Positions 36,679 through 44,724 of a stretch of 64,000 bases of DNA are shown piece after piece. Position 1 is the stretch's first letter. Every line of letters starts with the position of its first letter. The notes below the pieces were generated by a model. The model made no database searches and was not told where the DNA came from. It saw nothing but the letters and a program-made list of their open reading frames with translations. Source of the DNA: Candidatus Comchoanobacter bicostacola (GTDB lineage Bacteria > Pseudomonadota > Gammaproteobacteria > Comchoanobacterales > Comchoanobacteraceae); the NCBI RefSeq assembly GCF_024172705.1, contig NZ_CP092900.1, positions 434,001 through 498,000 on the forward strand, read 5' to 3'. Both the position numbers and the translations under genes were made by a program.

Positions 36679-37356
36679 CTATAGTTTTTCTTGAATCAGT
36701 TGTCCATCGTTTAAATAAAATACGTTTGGACCATGGGCCGTAGAAATATCTTCAGCCAGCCAAGTTATTCCAGCAACACTTACAAGTTCTGGGTAGCCTT
36801 GGGTGATGTATATTCGTGCGTGTGTGTTTCCATTTGCGCCAGCAATGATTTTTCCATTGGCTTTTCCATAAATATAAATGCTATTTTTAGCAGCGGCTTC
36901 TCCGCCATTACTTAAGCTGCCTTGAACGATTAGGTCTCCATTTTTTGCATAGACTTGCTGTCCACTTCTAACTGGTTTGGTAATTATCGTAGACTTTGAA
37001 TGATCGCTAGATATTCTCTGAGCTAATGAGGTGGGGCTGTGGGGAGTGGTCTCAGATAAAACAGGGATCTTGAGTGATTTGCAGATTTCTAAGTTGAGTT
37101 GAGGGTTGAATACGCCGATTAAGTCTAGATTGTTTTGCCTCAGTGTGGCTCTAATTTGTCGAAGCCATGCTGGAGACTCAAGTGTTTTAATGTTGATTAA
37201 GTCAAGAGTAGCAGCGATCATTTGAGATCGGTTAGGAAGCTTGCTCAATGCCTCTATAAGGTACTGGCTTTTTACATTATGCGGAGTAATTGATATATAG
37301 GGTAGGTTTTTTTCCTGGGTATTTAAAATTGTACCCGAATCTAATTCTATGCTCAT
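36679..37356 (-). CDS. minC: Septum formation inhibitor MinC
   Basis: Inhibits FtsZ assembly away from midcell. An N-terminal FtsZ-binding domain is followed by the right-handed beta-helix that binds MinD (IIVQGSLSNGGEAAAKNSIYIYG, GRANGKIIAGANG-like repeats). About 225 residues. I place the start at ATG 37356 because GGAGGTG lies six bases upstream of it; an ATG at 37377 would put that site inside the gene. A 31-base gap separates it from minD. Confidence 0.95.
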   Translation of the reverse strand: MSIELDSGTILNTQEKNLPYISITPHNVKSQYLIEALSKLPNRSQMIAATLDLINIKTLESPAWLRQIRATLRQNNLDLIGVFNPQLNLEICKSLKIPVLSETTPHSPTSLAQRISSDHSKSTIITKPVRSGQQVYAKNGDLIVQGSLSNGGEAAAKNSIYIYGKANGKIIAGANGNTHARIYITQGYPELVSVAGITWLAEDISTAHGPNVFYLNDGQLIQEKL

Positions 37357-37667
37357 ATACACCTCCATGATATTCAATCAGCAACCATTCTATTTTATCA
37401 TATTTCAACTATAGTTAAAGTATATAAAGCTTAAGCCCTGATATTTATTGAATGGGGCCAAGCTTATCAAGGATAAATGAGGGGCTAGGTGACTGCATTA
37501 TTTAAAAATATAGTGATCCTCTAAGAAAATGCCTCATAAAATGAAAAATACAGACTCTTGTTAATTTATATCAAGGGTATTACGGTGCTCTGGTAAGTCA
37601 CTTAACTCCAGTTTTTTTTATAAAACGTCTAAAGTTTATACTTGCAAGGAAATGTAGTATATTTAGG

Positions 37668-37878
37668 GTGTTCGACAAATAACCTTAAAGAAACCTATAA
37701 GGCACAACCTCATTTCAAATATCTTTTATTAACGAATCAGGAATGCTTATTCATGGATCTAACCCTGTCATTTGTAGTGCAAGTAGTTGTAAGGTGCTGT
37801 AGCACCTATTCTTAATGGGTCATAATAAAATGGATTGTAAATCATTGGGCCTCATGGCCCAATGGTCTAGGTTTTTTT
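37668..37878 (+). ncRNA. Possible small RNA on the plus strand
   Basis: The 570-base gap between minC and the next gene (both minus strand) carries no reading frame I can support. On the plus strand it ends in a terminator-like hairpin with a T-run although no plus-strand gene precedes it. A TATATT hexamer at about 37659 lies 17 bases from a weak upstream hexamer (TTTATA) and could be a -10 box. A further hairpin, AGGTGC/GCACCT (37792-37807), and three A-N-GGA motifs lie in or close to the interval. All this is weak; no known RNA family was recognised. Confidence 0.3.
37844..37878 (+). terminator. Hairpin with downstream T-run
   Basis: Perfect 8-bp stem ATTGGGCC/GGCCCAAT (37844-37851, 37856-37863) with the loop TCAT, followed after eight bases by seven T's (37872-37878). 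The gap before the T-run is longer than in a standard intrinsic terminator. The T-run is on the plus strand, so the signal serves plus-strand transcription. Confidence 0.4.
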
Positions 37879-37947
37879 CTAACAAATATGCTTCAATCTA
37901 TGTATCAGGTAGTTGGGTTTTGTTAACTTAAGACTGTTAAAATACGT

Positions 37948-38475
37948 TTAAGGTGACCCACTGCCTCGCCTGTGTGCTGATACTGCTCCTTTTAAGGACT
38001 TCTGAATAAGCTCTAGAGCATTTACTTCTTGTGTTAATTCAGTCTTTCCTCCAAACATAGAGCTTTTTGATAATGACTTTGATTTCTTCAAAATTGACTT
38101 TCGATCTTTTAAACGCTGTTTAACAGATTCAATTGCTGTTTTTCCATTTACTTTAACATGGAGCGCTTGATATACATTAATGTCCCGATTATCATTTGCC
38201 CATGCTAATAGTTCTTCAGCATAACCATGCGCTGAATGTTGTATTAATTGATTAAGCATAACTGCGATGTTCTCATGAATGTCGCTTTCATCGGGTAGTA
38301 CAGTAACCTCATATAGAGCTCGGTCAAATTTATCTATTGAAACTGTACCCTGAGCTGCTAAATTACTTATTAACTTGATTGTATCCCGATCGCCATGTAT
38401 GAGTGCACGAGTTGCAAGTGCAGCTGTAAAGTCATGGTCTTCCATCTTGTAGTTTTTATATTCATCTGCTTTCAT
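37948..38475 (-). CDS. Hypothetical protein, 175 residues
   Basis: Not recognised. The first 100 residues look helical and acidic (ALATRALIHGDRDTIKLISNLAAQG...), reminiscent of helical repeats; the C-terminal third is lysine- and serine-rich (SVKQRLKDRKSILKKSKSLSKSS), ending in ALELIQKSLKGAVSAHRRGSGSP. No signal peptide or membrane segment. A weak purine-rich site precedes the ATG. It stands alone between the minC side and tRNA-Ser. A cytoplasmic or secreted effector-like protein is possible but unsupported. Confidence 0.6.
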   Translation of the reverse strand: MKADEYKNYKMEDHDFTAALATRALIHGDRDTIKLISNLAAQGTVSIDKFDRALYEVTVLPDESDIHENIAVMLNQLIQHSAHGYAEELLAWANDNRDINVYQALHVKVNGKTAIESVKQRLKDRKSILKKSKSLSKSSMFGGKTELTQEVNALELIQKSLKGAVSAHRRGSGSP

Positions 38476-38623
38476 ATTTTCTCTCTTATCTTTTATTTTG
38501 AGACTATTTGTAGCTATTCTTTTATTTATGTCAGATTTTTTTTAAACTAAAAATAATGTTGTAGTGATCAATTGCTTTATCATGTTGACTATTTGACTTA
38601 TTTAGAATAGATTGTGTCGAAAA

Positions 38624-38708
38624 GGAGAGGTGGCTGAGTGGTCGAAAGCGGCGGTCTTGAAAACCGTTGAAGGGCAACCTTCCCAGGGTTCGAATCCCTG
38701 TCTCTCCG
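38624..38708 (+). tRNA. tRNA-Ser (TGA)
   Basis: Acceptor GGAGAGG pairs with TCTCTCC; the anticodon stem GCGGT/ACCGT encloses CTTGAAA (anticodon TGA); a long variable arm typical of serine tRNAs and a GGTTCGAAT T-loop follow. Discriminator G at 38708; CCA is not encoded. It lies 26 bases upstream of the response regulator start. Confidence 0.97.
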
Positions 38709-38734
38709 ATTTAAGTTTTCTCAGGGGGAATAGT

Positions 38735-39397
38735 TTGACTTCAGATTTAATCAAGGTTGTCATCATAGATGATGAAGAGCTAGTAAGGGCTGGTATTGCG
38801 GCTATATTATCAACAGTCTCTGGTATTGAAGTTGTAGGACAAGGTAGTTCTGGAGAAGATGCAATCAAAATTTGTAGGCAATTAACCCCAGATGTTGTGC
38901 TATTAGATATCAACATGCCAGGAATTGGTGGTTATGGCGCTGTCAGAACAATGGCTAAAATGCACTCTGAGTCTAAGATTTTAGTTTTGACTGCTCATTC
39001 AAACGATGTTATGCCTGTTAGGTTATTGCAAGCCGGTGCAAAGGGTTATATCACAAAATCGTCTACGAAAGCTGATATGGTTCGTGCGATTAAAATGATC
39101 CACTTAGGTCAGCATTATATTAGCCCAGAGATTGCAAGTAAAATTGCTCTCAATCAAATTGACCGTGGAGGCAAACAGTTATTTGATACTTTGTCTGAGA
39201 GAGAAATGCAAGTTTGTATAAAGATAGTCTCAGGGGTGCGGCCGCAAGATATTGCTAATGAGTTTCACTTGAGTGCAAAAACCATTAATAGCTATCGGTA
39301 CCGGATTTTTGAAAAATTACAAATATCAAGTGATGTGGAATTAACGCATCTTGCAATTAAGCACAAAGTGATTAACTTTGACACTGAAGAGCTCTAA
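38735..39397 (+). CDS. uvrY: Response regulator, GacA/UvrY/LetA family
   Basis: NarL/FixJ-type response regulator. In gammaproteobacteria this family, with a BarA/GacS/LetS sensor kinase, switches on small RNAs that titrate CsrA. The receiver domain has the acidic pair in VVIIDDEE (Asp11-Asp12) and the phospho-acceptor Asp near residue 58 in VVLLDINMPG; the LuxR-type helix-turn-helix starts near residue 150 (LSEREMQVCIKIVSG...AKTINSYRYRIFEKL). The TTG start at 38735 is set by AGGGGGA six bases upstream; the frame is open further up but runs through tRNA-Ser. Its stop overlaps uvrC by one base, the classic uvrY-uvrC pair. The cognate kinase is not in this window. Confidence 0.93.
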   Translation: MTSDLIKVVIIDDEELVRAGIAAILSTVSGIEVVGQGSSGEDAIKICRQLTPDVVLLDINMPGIGGYGAVRTMAKMHSESKILVLTAHSNDVMPVRLLQAGAKGYITKSSTKADMVRAIKMIHLGQHYISPEIASKIALNQIDRGGKQLFDTLSEREMQVCIKIVSGVRPQDIANEFHLSAKTINSYRYRIFEKLQISSDVELTHLAIKHKVINFDTEEL

Positions 39398-41160
39398 TGC
39401 GGTTTTCCAAACTGATTCAAGGGTTGGATGAGAAGCCTGGTGTGTATTTTATGCTGGATAAGCAGGGTCGCTTTATTTATATCGGCAAAGCTAAAAATCT
39501 AAAAAACAGATTGCGTCAATACTTTTCAATGCAGGCCAAGCAGCCAAAAGTGTATGCTATGCTTAACCAAGTAGCAGATGTTAAAGTATTAATAACCGCT
39601 ACAGAATCAGAGGCATTGTTGCTTGAAAACCAGATGATTAAAAAGCATCAACCTACGTATAACGTTTTACTTAAGGATGATAAGAGTCATCCATACTTAC
39701 AGTTATCTCAGCACGATTATCCTTCACTTAAGATGGTAAGGGTTAAAGCAAAGAAAATAACAAAAGGGCGGTTATATGGTCCTTATCCTCATGCAGATCA
39801 AGCAAGCAAATTGCTTGATATTACACAAAGAATATGCTTATTAAGGAATTGTTCAGATCAATTTTTTAGCAATAGGACAAGACCCTGTATTCAGTATGAA
39901 ATTAAGCGTTGTAGCGCACCATGTGTAGGTAAAATTTCAAAAAAAGAATATGCTCAATCTGTCCGTAAGGCCAGTAGTCTCATGTCAGGCAATGGACATA
40001 AGATTAGGGCTAACCTTATGGAAGCAATGATGGCTTACTCTAAACAACAGGCTTATGAACGCGCAGCTGCTTGTAGGGATGCTTTAAAATTAGTTGCATC
40101 ACCCGACAGTAAAAGAGCAACATCTGATCATCGACATATTTTTGTATATGAAGAGTTGGGTGATGTTTTGCATGTGTGTATTGCGCATTTTGTGGGTGCT
40201 CAGATAGAAGATTTGCAGCATGATTTAATCGAGATTATGCATAAGTGCTCTCTAGAGGGCTGGGCACAATCTTATGTTTGTCAGTATTATGCATTATACC
40301 CAACATATCCTAATTTAGTGATTGTTCAGGATGCAGAGGATGCCACGGTGCTATCTAGTTATCTCCAGGATAAGAAAATCAAAATTAGGTCTGTTAACTC
40401 TAGTGATGCACATGATTTAGAGTTGGTTCAACAAAATATGCAGGCATATAGGCAAAACAAAATTGAAGGCTCAGAAGATTGGCATGCGTTCTGGCAACAA
40501 ATATCGGGGCTGTTCGGTCGTAAATTAACTAAAATAGTATGCTTTGATGTTAGTCATCATCAAGGTGCTAGTACTTATGCTTCATGTGTCGTTGCGACAC
40601 ATATGGGTATGGATAGAAAGCAGTATCGTTTATATAAAGTGGACTCAGGTGGTGATGATTATGAATCTATTAATCAAGCGGTAGTCCGCTGGGCGAAAAA
40701 GCAAAGCGGTTTCGATGAAACGGTCGTGGTGATTGATGGGGGGAAGGGGCAAATGAAATCTGCTATGCAGGCATTAGTTGTTTCGGGTCAGCCTCCTGTT
40801 TTGACATCAATAGCTAAAGGTGTTGAGCGTAAATGGGGGCGTGAAAAATTTTTTATCGAGCAAGATGGAGCGGTTGTACCTTTTCAATGGCCGCCAAGTA
40901 TTGTAAGAACGATACTGTATATCAGGGATCAAGCTCATGATCATGCAATTACAGCACATAGAAAGTCAATTAGAAAAGCTGCATTTCGTTCAGTATTAGA
41001 TGAGGTTTATGGTCTTGGTCCAGCAAAGAAAAAATTATTGTTGGCATACTTTGGGGGTTTGGAAGGGGTTAAGCAAGCAACACTTAAGGATTTGAGGAAT
41101 GTGCCACAAATTGGCCCAGAACTCGCAAAACGTATTTATGAAACGATCAGATTGTGTTAA
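39397..41160 (+). CDS. uvrC: UvrABC system protein C (excinuclease)
   Basis: Makes the two incisions in nucleotide excision repair. The N-terminal GIY-YIG domain (GVYFMLDKQGRFIYIGKAKNLKNRL) makes the 3' cut; a UvrB-binding UVR region lies near residue 205; the RNase H-like domain (CFDVSHHQGASTYASCVV) makes the 5' cut; the C-terminal helix-hairpin-helix pair (VYGLGPAKKKLLLAYFGGLEGVKQA, NVPQIGPELAKRI) binds DNA. 587 residues against 610 in E. coli. Its ATG overlaps the regulator's stop. Confidence 0.97.
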   Translation: MRFSKLIQGLDEKPGVYFMLDKQGRFIYIGKAKNLKNRLRQYFSMQAKQPKVYAMLNQVADVKVLITATESEALLLENQMIKKHQPTYNVLLKDDKSHPYLQLSQHDYPSLKMVRVKAKKITKGRLYGPYPHADQASKLLDITQRICLLRNCSDQFFSNRTRPCIQYEIKRCSAPCVGKISKKEYAQSVRKASSLMSGNGHKIRANLMEAMMAYSKQQAYERAAACRDALKLVASPDSKRATSDHRHIFVYEELGDVLHVCIAHFVGAQIEDLQHDLIEIMHKCSLEGWAQSYVCQYYALYPTYPNLVIVQDAEDATVLSSYLQDKKIKIRSVNSSDAHDLELVQQNMQAYRQNKIEGSEDWHAFWQQISGLFGRKLTKIVCFDVSHHQGASTYASCVVATHMGMDRKQYRLYKVDSGGDDYESINQAVVRWAKKQSGFDETVVVIDGGKGQMKSAMQALVVSGQPPVLTSIAKGVERKWGREKFFIEQDGAVVPFQWPPSIVRTILYIRDQAHDHAITAHRKSIRKAAFRSVLDEVYGLGPAKKKLLLAYFGGLEGVKQATLKDLRNVPQIGPELAKRIYETIRLC

Positions 41161-41169
41161 GGTGTGAAT

Positions 41170-41742
41170 ATGAATACACCAACTAAGATTACATTGCTGC
41201 GCTTTATTTTAACGCCAATAGTAATTATAACTTATCTTTATGAATCTAACTCAAACCATTGGGCGAGTGTTTCACTTTTCATCATTGCAAGCCTGAGTGA
41301 TTGGTTTGATGGTTACGCTGCGCGTAAGTCAAAGCAAGAAACCCAGTTGGGCAGGCTGCTCGATCCCATTGCTGACAAATTTTTAGTGATTAGTGTATTG
41401 ATGATGCTTGCATTTGTGTTAAATATGTGGGTGTTTCATTTATTGGTATCATTGGTTGTTTTAAGAGATTTGTTGATTACATCACTGCGAGAATGGGCTT
41501 CAGAGCATCAGTTTTCAGGAGGTTTAAGCCCAACAATGGTTGCAAAGGCAAAAACAGGTGCGCTGATGGTTTCTATTACATGTCTTATTGCGTATGTTCC
41601 TGAAAATACAGCATTGTTAAACCAGACGTTTATTCATTTTGGAATGCTCCTATTCATTTTCGCAACATTATTAAGTTATGTATCATTGGGTCAATATATA
41701 AAAATTATCATTCCTGTGTTGACTTCTCACAGAAAAAAGTAA
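41170..41742 (+). CDS. pgsA: CDP-diacylglycerol-glycerol-3-phosphate 3-phosphatidyltransferase
   Basis: Integral membrane enzyme of phosphatidylglycerol synthesis. The CDP-alcohol phosphotransferase signature D-x2-DG-x2-AR-x8-G-x3-D-x3-D is present: SDWFDGYAARKSKQETQLGRLLDPIADKF. About 190 residues with several membrane segments. ATG 41170 fits AAGGTG upstream better than the GTG at 41164. Follows uvrC directly. Confidence 0.96.
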   Translation: MNTPTKITLLRFILTPIVIITYLYESNSNHWASVSLFIIASLSDWFDGYAARKSKQETQLGRLLDPIADKFLVISVLMMLAFVLNMWVFHLLVSLVVLRDLLITSLREWASEHQFSGGLSPTMVAKAKTGALMVSITCLIAYVPENTALLNQTFIHFGMLLFIFATLLSYVSLGQYIKIIIPVLTSHRKK

Positions 41743-41754
41743 TAATAGATACGT

Positions 41755-41827
41755 GCGGGAATAGCTCAGCTGGTAGAGCACAACCTTGCCAAGGTTGGGG
41801 TCGCGAGTTCGAATCTCGTTTCCCGCT
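41755..41827 (+). tRNA. tRNA-Gly (GCC)
   Basis: Acceptor GCGGGAA/TTCCCGC, anticodon stem CAACC/GGTTG around TTGCCAA (anticodon GCC), T-arm AGTTCGAAT. CCA not encoded. First of three tRNAs after pgsA, the same position and order (Gly-Cys-Leu) as glyW-cysT-leuZ in E. coli. Confidence 0.97.
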
Positions 41828-41839
41828 CACAAACCCATT

Positions 41840-41910
41840 GGCTGGGTGGCAGAGTGGTTATGCATCGGCCTGCAAAGCCGCGGACACCGGTTCGATTCCG
41901 GTCCTAGCCT
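41840..41910 (+). tRNA. tRNA-Cys (GCA)
   Basis: Acceptor GGCTGGG/CCTAGCC (one G-U pair), anticodon loop CTGCAAA (anticodon GCA), T-arm GGTTCGATT. Lies 12 bases after tRNA-Gly. CCA not encoded. Confidence 0.97.
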
Positions 41911-41921
41911 AAAAGTTGCCA

Positions 41922-42005
41922 GCCCAGGTGGCGAAATTGGTAGACGCAAGGGACTTAAAATCCCTCGAAGGTATCTTCGTGCCGGTTCGAGTCCGGCCCT
42001 GGGCA
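41922..42005 (+). tRNA. tRNA-Leu (TAA)
   Basis: Acceptor GCCCAGG/CCTGGGC, anticodon stem AGGGA/TCCCT around CTTAAAA (anticodon TAA), and a long variable arm. Lies 11 bases after tRNA-Cys and 18 bases before the Lol permease start. CCA not encoded. Confidence 0.97.
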
Positions 42006-42023
42006 TTTTTTTAGTGAGAAAGT

Positions 42024-43178
42024 ATGTCTTTGTCATTTTATCTTGCATTAAAGTTATCCATCCTGACTGCTAAAAATCGATTTGTCGTAATGAGTAGTCG
42101 TTTAGCATTGGTGGGTATTTCGCTTGCTGTAGCGACCATGATTGTTGTTTCAGGTGTGATGCAAGGATTTGAGCAGGCCTTGCATTCAGCGATGGGTCAG
42201 CAAGAAAACGATGTATTTGTTTATACTTATGCAAACACTGATGATCAATATATTTTAGACACTATTCATGAGTTGTCTTATGTGTCGGCAGCTGATCCAT
42301 TTGTTCAGTGTTATGGATTAATACGTTTTAATAAAATGTTTCACCCTCTTTTATTGAATGCATTCAAATCAAGTGGCTTCTTGAATGAAAAAAAAGGAGT
42401 TCGTCTCGATCAAGGGCACGCATACTTATATGAGCAGGGTCAAGATGTAAATATTATCCTTCCCGGGAAGGGGGTGCTACCTAATCGATATCTGATGCAG
42501 TTTGAAGGAATTGCTGGATACCGGACTCACATCTCTAATCATATTTGGCAAGCTGAGGCGCCATATGAGTTACTGCTAGAGGAAGATAATAAGCGAACAG
42601 GCGTTCATTTTCAGCTAACTCAATTGAGCAGGGCTCAAGATTTACGTGCACATTTAATGGCTTTAGATATAGGTGGTATTCATATTGTGAGTTGGTTTGA
42701 TCGTTTTCAACCTTTTTTAGAAGCGATTGCTATTCAAAGACGGGTTTTGCTATTATTACTTTCATTAATTGCGGTTGTTTCAAGTTTTAGTCTTCTCTCT
42801 GGGTTGATGATGCTTGGGAGTGATAAGGTGAAGCATATTGCAATGTTAAGAACGATGGGTATGAGGAGACATCAAGTTGTTTCTATGTTTTCTATTCAGG
42901 CTGCTATAGTGAGCTTAGTGGGTTCTATACTGGGATATGCAATTGGCTATACAGTTTTATGCTATGCATCAAATATTGTGCAGTGGATTGAGTCTTGGAT
43001 AGATGTGTCTTTAATTAATTTTGAGGTATATGGTGTCAGTGAGTTACCGGTTGTTATCGCGCATTCAACTAATCTAATGATTTGCCTATACGTATTTTTA
43101 TTCTCAGTATGTGTTGCAATGATACCAGCGTGGATTATTACACGCCATCATCCAGCGGAGGTATTAAGGCATGGATGA
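42024..43178 (+). CDS. Lipoprotein-releasing ABC transporter permease (LolC/LolE family)
   Basis: Inner-membrane subunit of the Lol exporter that lifts lipoproteins out of the inner membrane for transfer to LolA. An N-terminal membrane segment (residues 20-45, VGISLAVATMIVVSGVMQGFEQAL) is followed by a large periplasmic domain (about 50-235) and three C-terminal membrane segments of FtsX type (IAVVSSFSLLSGLMMLGSDK...MLRTMGMRRHQV). 384 residues. Only one permease gene accompanies lolD, as in organisms using a single LolF-type homodimer; a second permease elsewhere cannot be ruled out. It overlaps lolD by 8 bases. Confidence 0.9.
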   Translation: MSLSFYLALKLSILTAKNRFVVMSSRLALVGISLAVATMIVVSGVMQGFEQALHSAMGQQENDVFVYTYANTDDQYILDTIHELSYVSAADPFVQCYGLIRFNKMFHPLLLNAFKSSGFLNEKKGVRLDQGHAYLYEQGQDVNIILPGKGVLPNRYLMQFEGIAGYRTHISNHIWQAEAPYELLLEEDNKRTGVHFQLTQLSRAQDLRAHLMALDIGGIHIVSWFDRFQPFLEAIAIQRRVLLLLLSLIAVVSSFSLLSGLMMLGSDKVKHIAMLRTMGMRRHQVVSMFSIQAAIVSLVGSILGYAIGYTVLCYASNIVQWIESWIDVSLINFEVYGVSELPVVIAHSTNLMICLYVFLFSVCVAMIPAWIITRHHPAEVLRHG

Positions 43179-43839
43179 GTTAGTTAGGGCAAAGTTATTA
43201 TCATACCAGGTGGAGGGGGCTTCTCCCATTCTTCGTAATATAAATATACAGGTTTTAAGAAAGGAGCGGGTTGCAATTTATGGTAGATCGGGTGCTGGAA
43301 AAACATCGCTCTTACATTGCCTGTCAGGTTTGGCGCTACCATCATCAGGCGAGCTTTCATTATTAGGTAAAAATATTAGCCTGTTTAGTGCGAGTGAGCT
43401 TTCTATGTTGCGCAGAGAAACGGTTAGTATCGCATACCAATCGCCTTTTTTTATGCCTGAGTTATCTATTTATGAAAATCTAGTTTTGGCTTTTAAGGTG
43501 CGCTCACTGCATATGGATGATCAATACCTAAGTGACTTATTATCAGCTTTTCATTTGTGTGAGATGCATTTAAATCGAATGCCTGGCGTACTCTCAGGTG
43601 GTGAAAAAACCCGGTTGAGCTTGATTAGAGCTCTATTAAATAGGCCTAAAATTTTATTTGCTGATGAACCCACTGCTGCTTTGGACCCTGAAAGCAGCTT
43701 AGCGGTATATAAAAAACTATTCGCACACTCACAATTAGAGGACTGTGCACTGGTTGTGGTAACGCATGATAAAGATATACTCAGTCAGTTTGATCGCGTA
43801 TACTGCTTAGATAATGGAATATTAAAGGAAGTAAGATGA
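43171..43839 (+). CDS. lolD: Lipoprotein-releasing ABC transporter ATPase LolD
   Basis: ATPase of the Lol exporter. Walker A GRSGAGKTSL at residues 38-47, the signature motif LSGGEKTRLSL (canonical LSGGEQQR with an altered tail), Walker B ILFADEPTAALDP, and the switch His in VVTHD. 222 residues. Overlaps the permease by 8 bases and dapA by 4, so the three genes form one transcription unit. Confidence 0.93.
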   Translation: MDELVRAKLLSYQVEGASPILRNINIQVLRKERVAIYGRSGAGKTSLLHCLSGLALPSSGELSLLGKNISLFSASELSMLRRETVSIAYQSPFFMPELSIYENLVLAFKVRSLHMDDQYLSDLLSAFHLCEMHLNRMPGVLSGGEKTRLSLIRALLNRPKILFADEPTAALDPESSLAVYKKLFAHSQLEDCALVVVTHDKDILSQFDRVYCLDNGILKEVR

Positions 43840-44720
43840 TGGATGATGGCCCTGCAAGTATTGTGGCATTGGTTACACCACTAAATTATGATCACGAAGT
43901 AGATTTATTAGCATTGAAACGTATTTTAGATTTACATGTAGCGTCTGGTACAGAAGGTATTGTTTTATTTGGCTCTACGGGTGAAGGCGTTTTGCTTTCA
44001 GCAAAGGATAGGCAAGAGATCTTTAGCTATATCTTCGAGGAATACCATTTGAGCATTCCTGTTTGGGTTGCATGTTCACACCCTTGCGTTTCTAGTGTGT
44101 TATCGCTCATTGCTGAAACTAGAGAATTTCCGATAGAGGGCGTAATGGTTGCATGTCCAATGTATATCAAACCGAGTCAATCAGGACTTATTCAATATTT
44201 TTCAATGATTGCAGATCAAGCTCATGTGCCTGTCATGCTGTATAATATCCCAAGTCGTACCGGCTGTTCGCTTTTACCTGAAACAGTAATGATATTAGCG
44301 CAGCATAATAATATTTCGGGTATAAAAGATGTGGAAATAAGTGAAGAGCGTATGCATGCGTATCATAGTATTGTAAAAGACTTTCACGTTTACTCTGGTG
44401 ATGACCAACAAGTCATTACATGTCTGCATAATGGGGGGCGGGGCATCATTTCTGTATCTGGAAATATAGTTCCTAAATTATTGAAGCAGTTGTGTGAAAG
44501 TAACCAACAAGGCGAACATCACATCGCATATTTAATAGAAAAAAAGCTATCTCCTTTAAATGAGATATTAGCACGGAATAATAACCCATCAGCAATCAAA
44601 TGGCTAATGGCTGAGCAAGGGTGGCTTGTAAATATATTAAAACCACCCTTGTCTACAATCAGTCTTGATGAGCAAGAGGGCTTGGCTTCAGTGTTTAGTT
44701 CTTATGAAGAATATACCTAG
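43836..44720 (+). CDS. dapA: 4-hydroxy-tetrahydrodipicolinate synthase
   Basis: Condenses pyruvate with aspartate semialdehyde, the entry to diaminopimelate and lysine. The Schiff-base lysine is in ISGIKDVEIS and the catalytic tyrosine in VMLYNIPSRTGCSL (with the substrate-binding Arg). The usual GTTGES motif reads GSTGEG, changing the first threonine to serine and the last serine to glycine. Related aldolases share the fold, so a sister activity is possible but the other residues fit DapA. 294 residues. Overlaps lolD by 4 bases. Confidence 0.88.
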   Translation: MMDDGPASIVALVTPLNYDHEVDLLALKRILDLHVASGTEGIVLFGSTGEGVLLSAKDRQEIFSYIFEEYHLSIPVWVACSHPCVSSVLSLIAETREFPIEGVMVACPMYIKPSQSGLIQYFSMIADQAHVPVMLYNIPSRTGCSLLPETVMILAQHNNISGIKDVEISEERMHAYHSIVKDFHVYSGDDQQVITCLHNGGRGIISVSGNIVPKLLKQLCESNQQGEHHIAYLIEKKLSPLNEILARNNNPSAIKWLMAEQGWLVNILKPPLSTISLDEQEGLASVFSSYEEYT

Positions 44721-44724
44721 TTAA

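Noticed and set aside
37780-37810. A GacA-type box (TGTAAG-N6-CTTACA) near 37789
   Set aside because: Only the left half TGTAAG matches; the right half reads TAGCAC.
37668-37878. Identification of the candidate small RNA as 6S, tmRNA, RNase P RNA or SRP RNA
   Set aside because: None of the conserved core sequences of these RNAs is present.
38612-38734. An upstream extension of the response regulator frame beginning at 38612
   Set aside because: It reads through the complete tRNA-Ser gene; the TTG at 38735 has a well-spaced ribosome binding site and begins right at the receiver domain.
41786-42073. A reading frame running through the three tRNA genes after pgsA
   Set aside because: Its sequence is the translation of tRNA-Gly, tRNA-Cys and tRNA-Leu and carries no independent coding signal.
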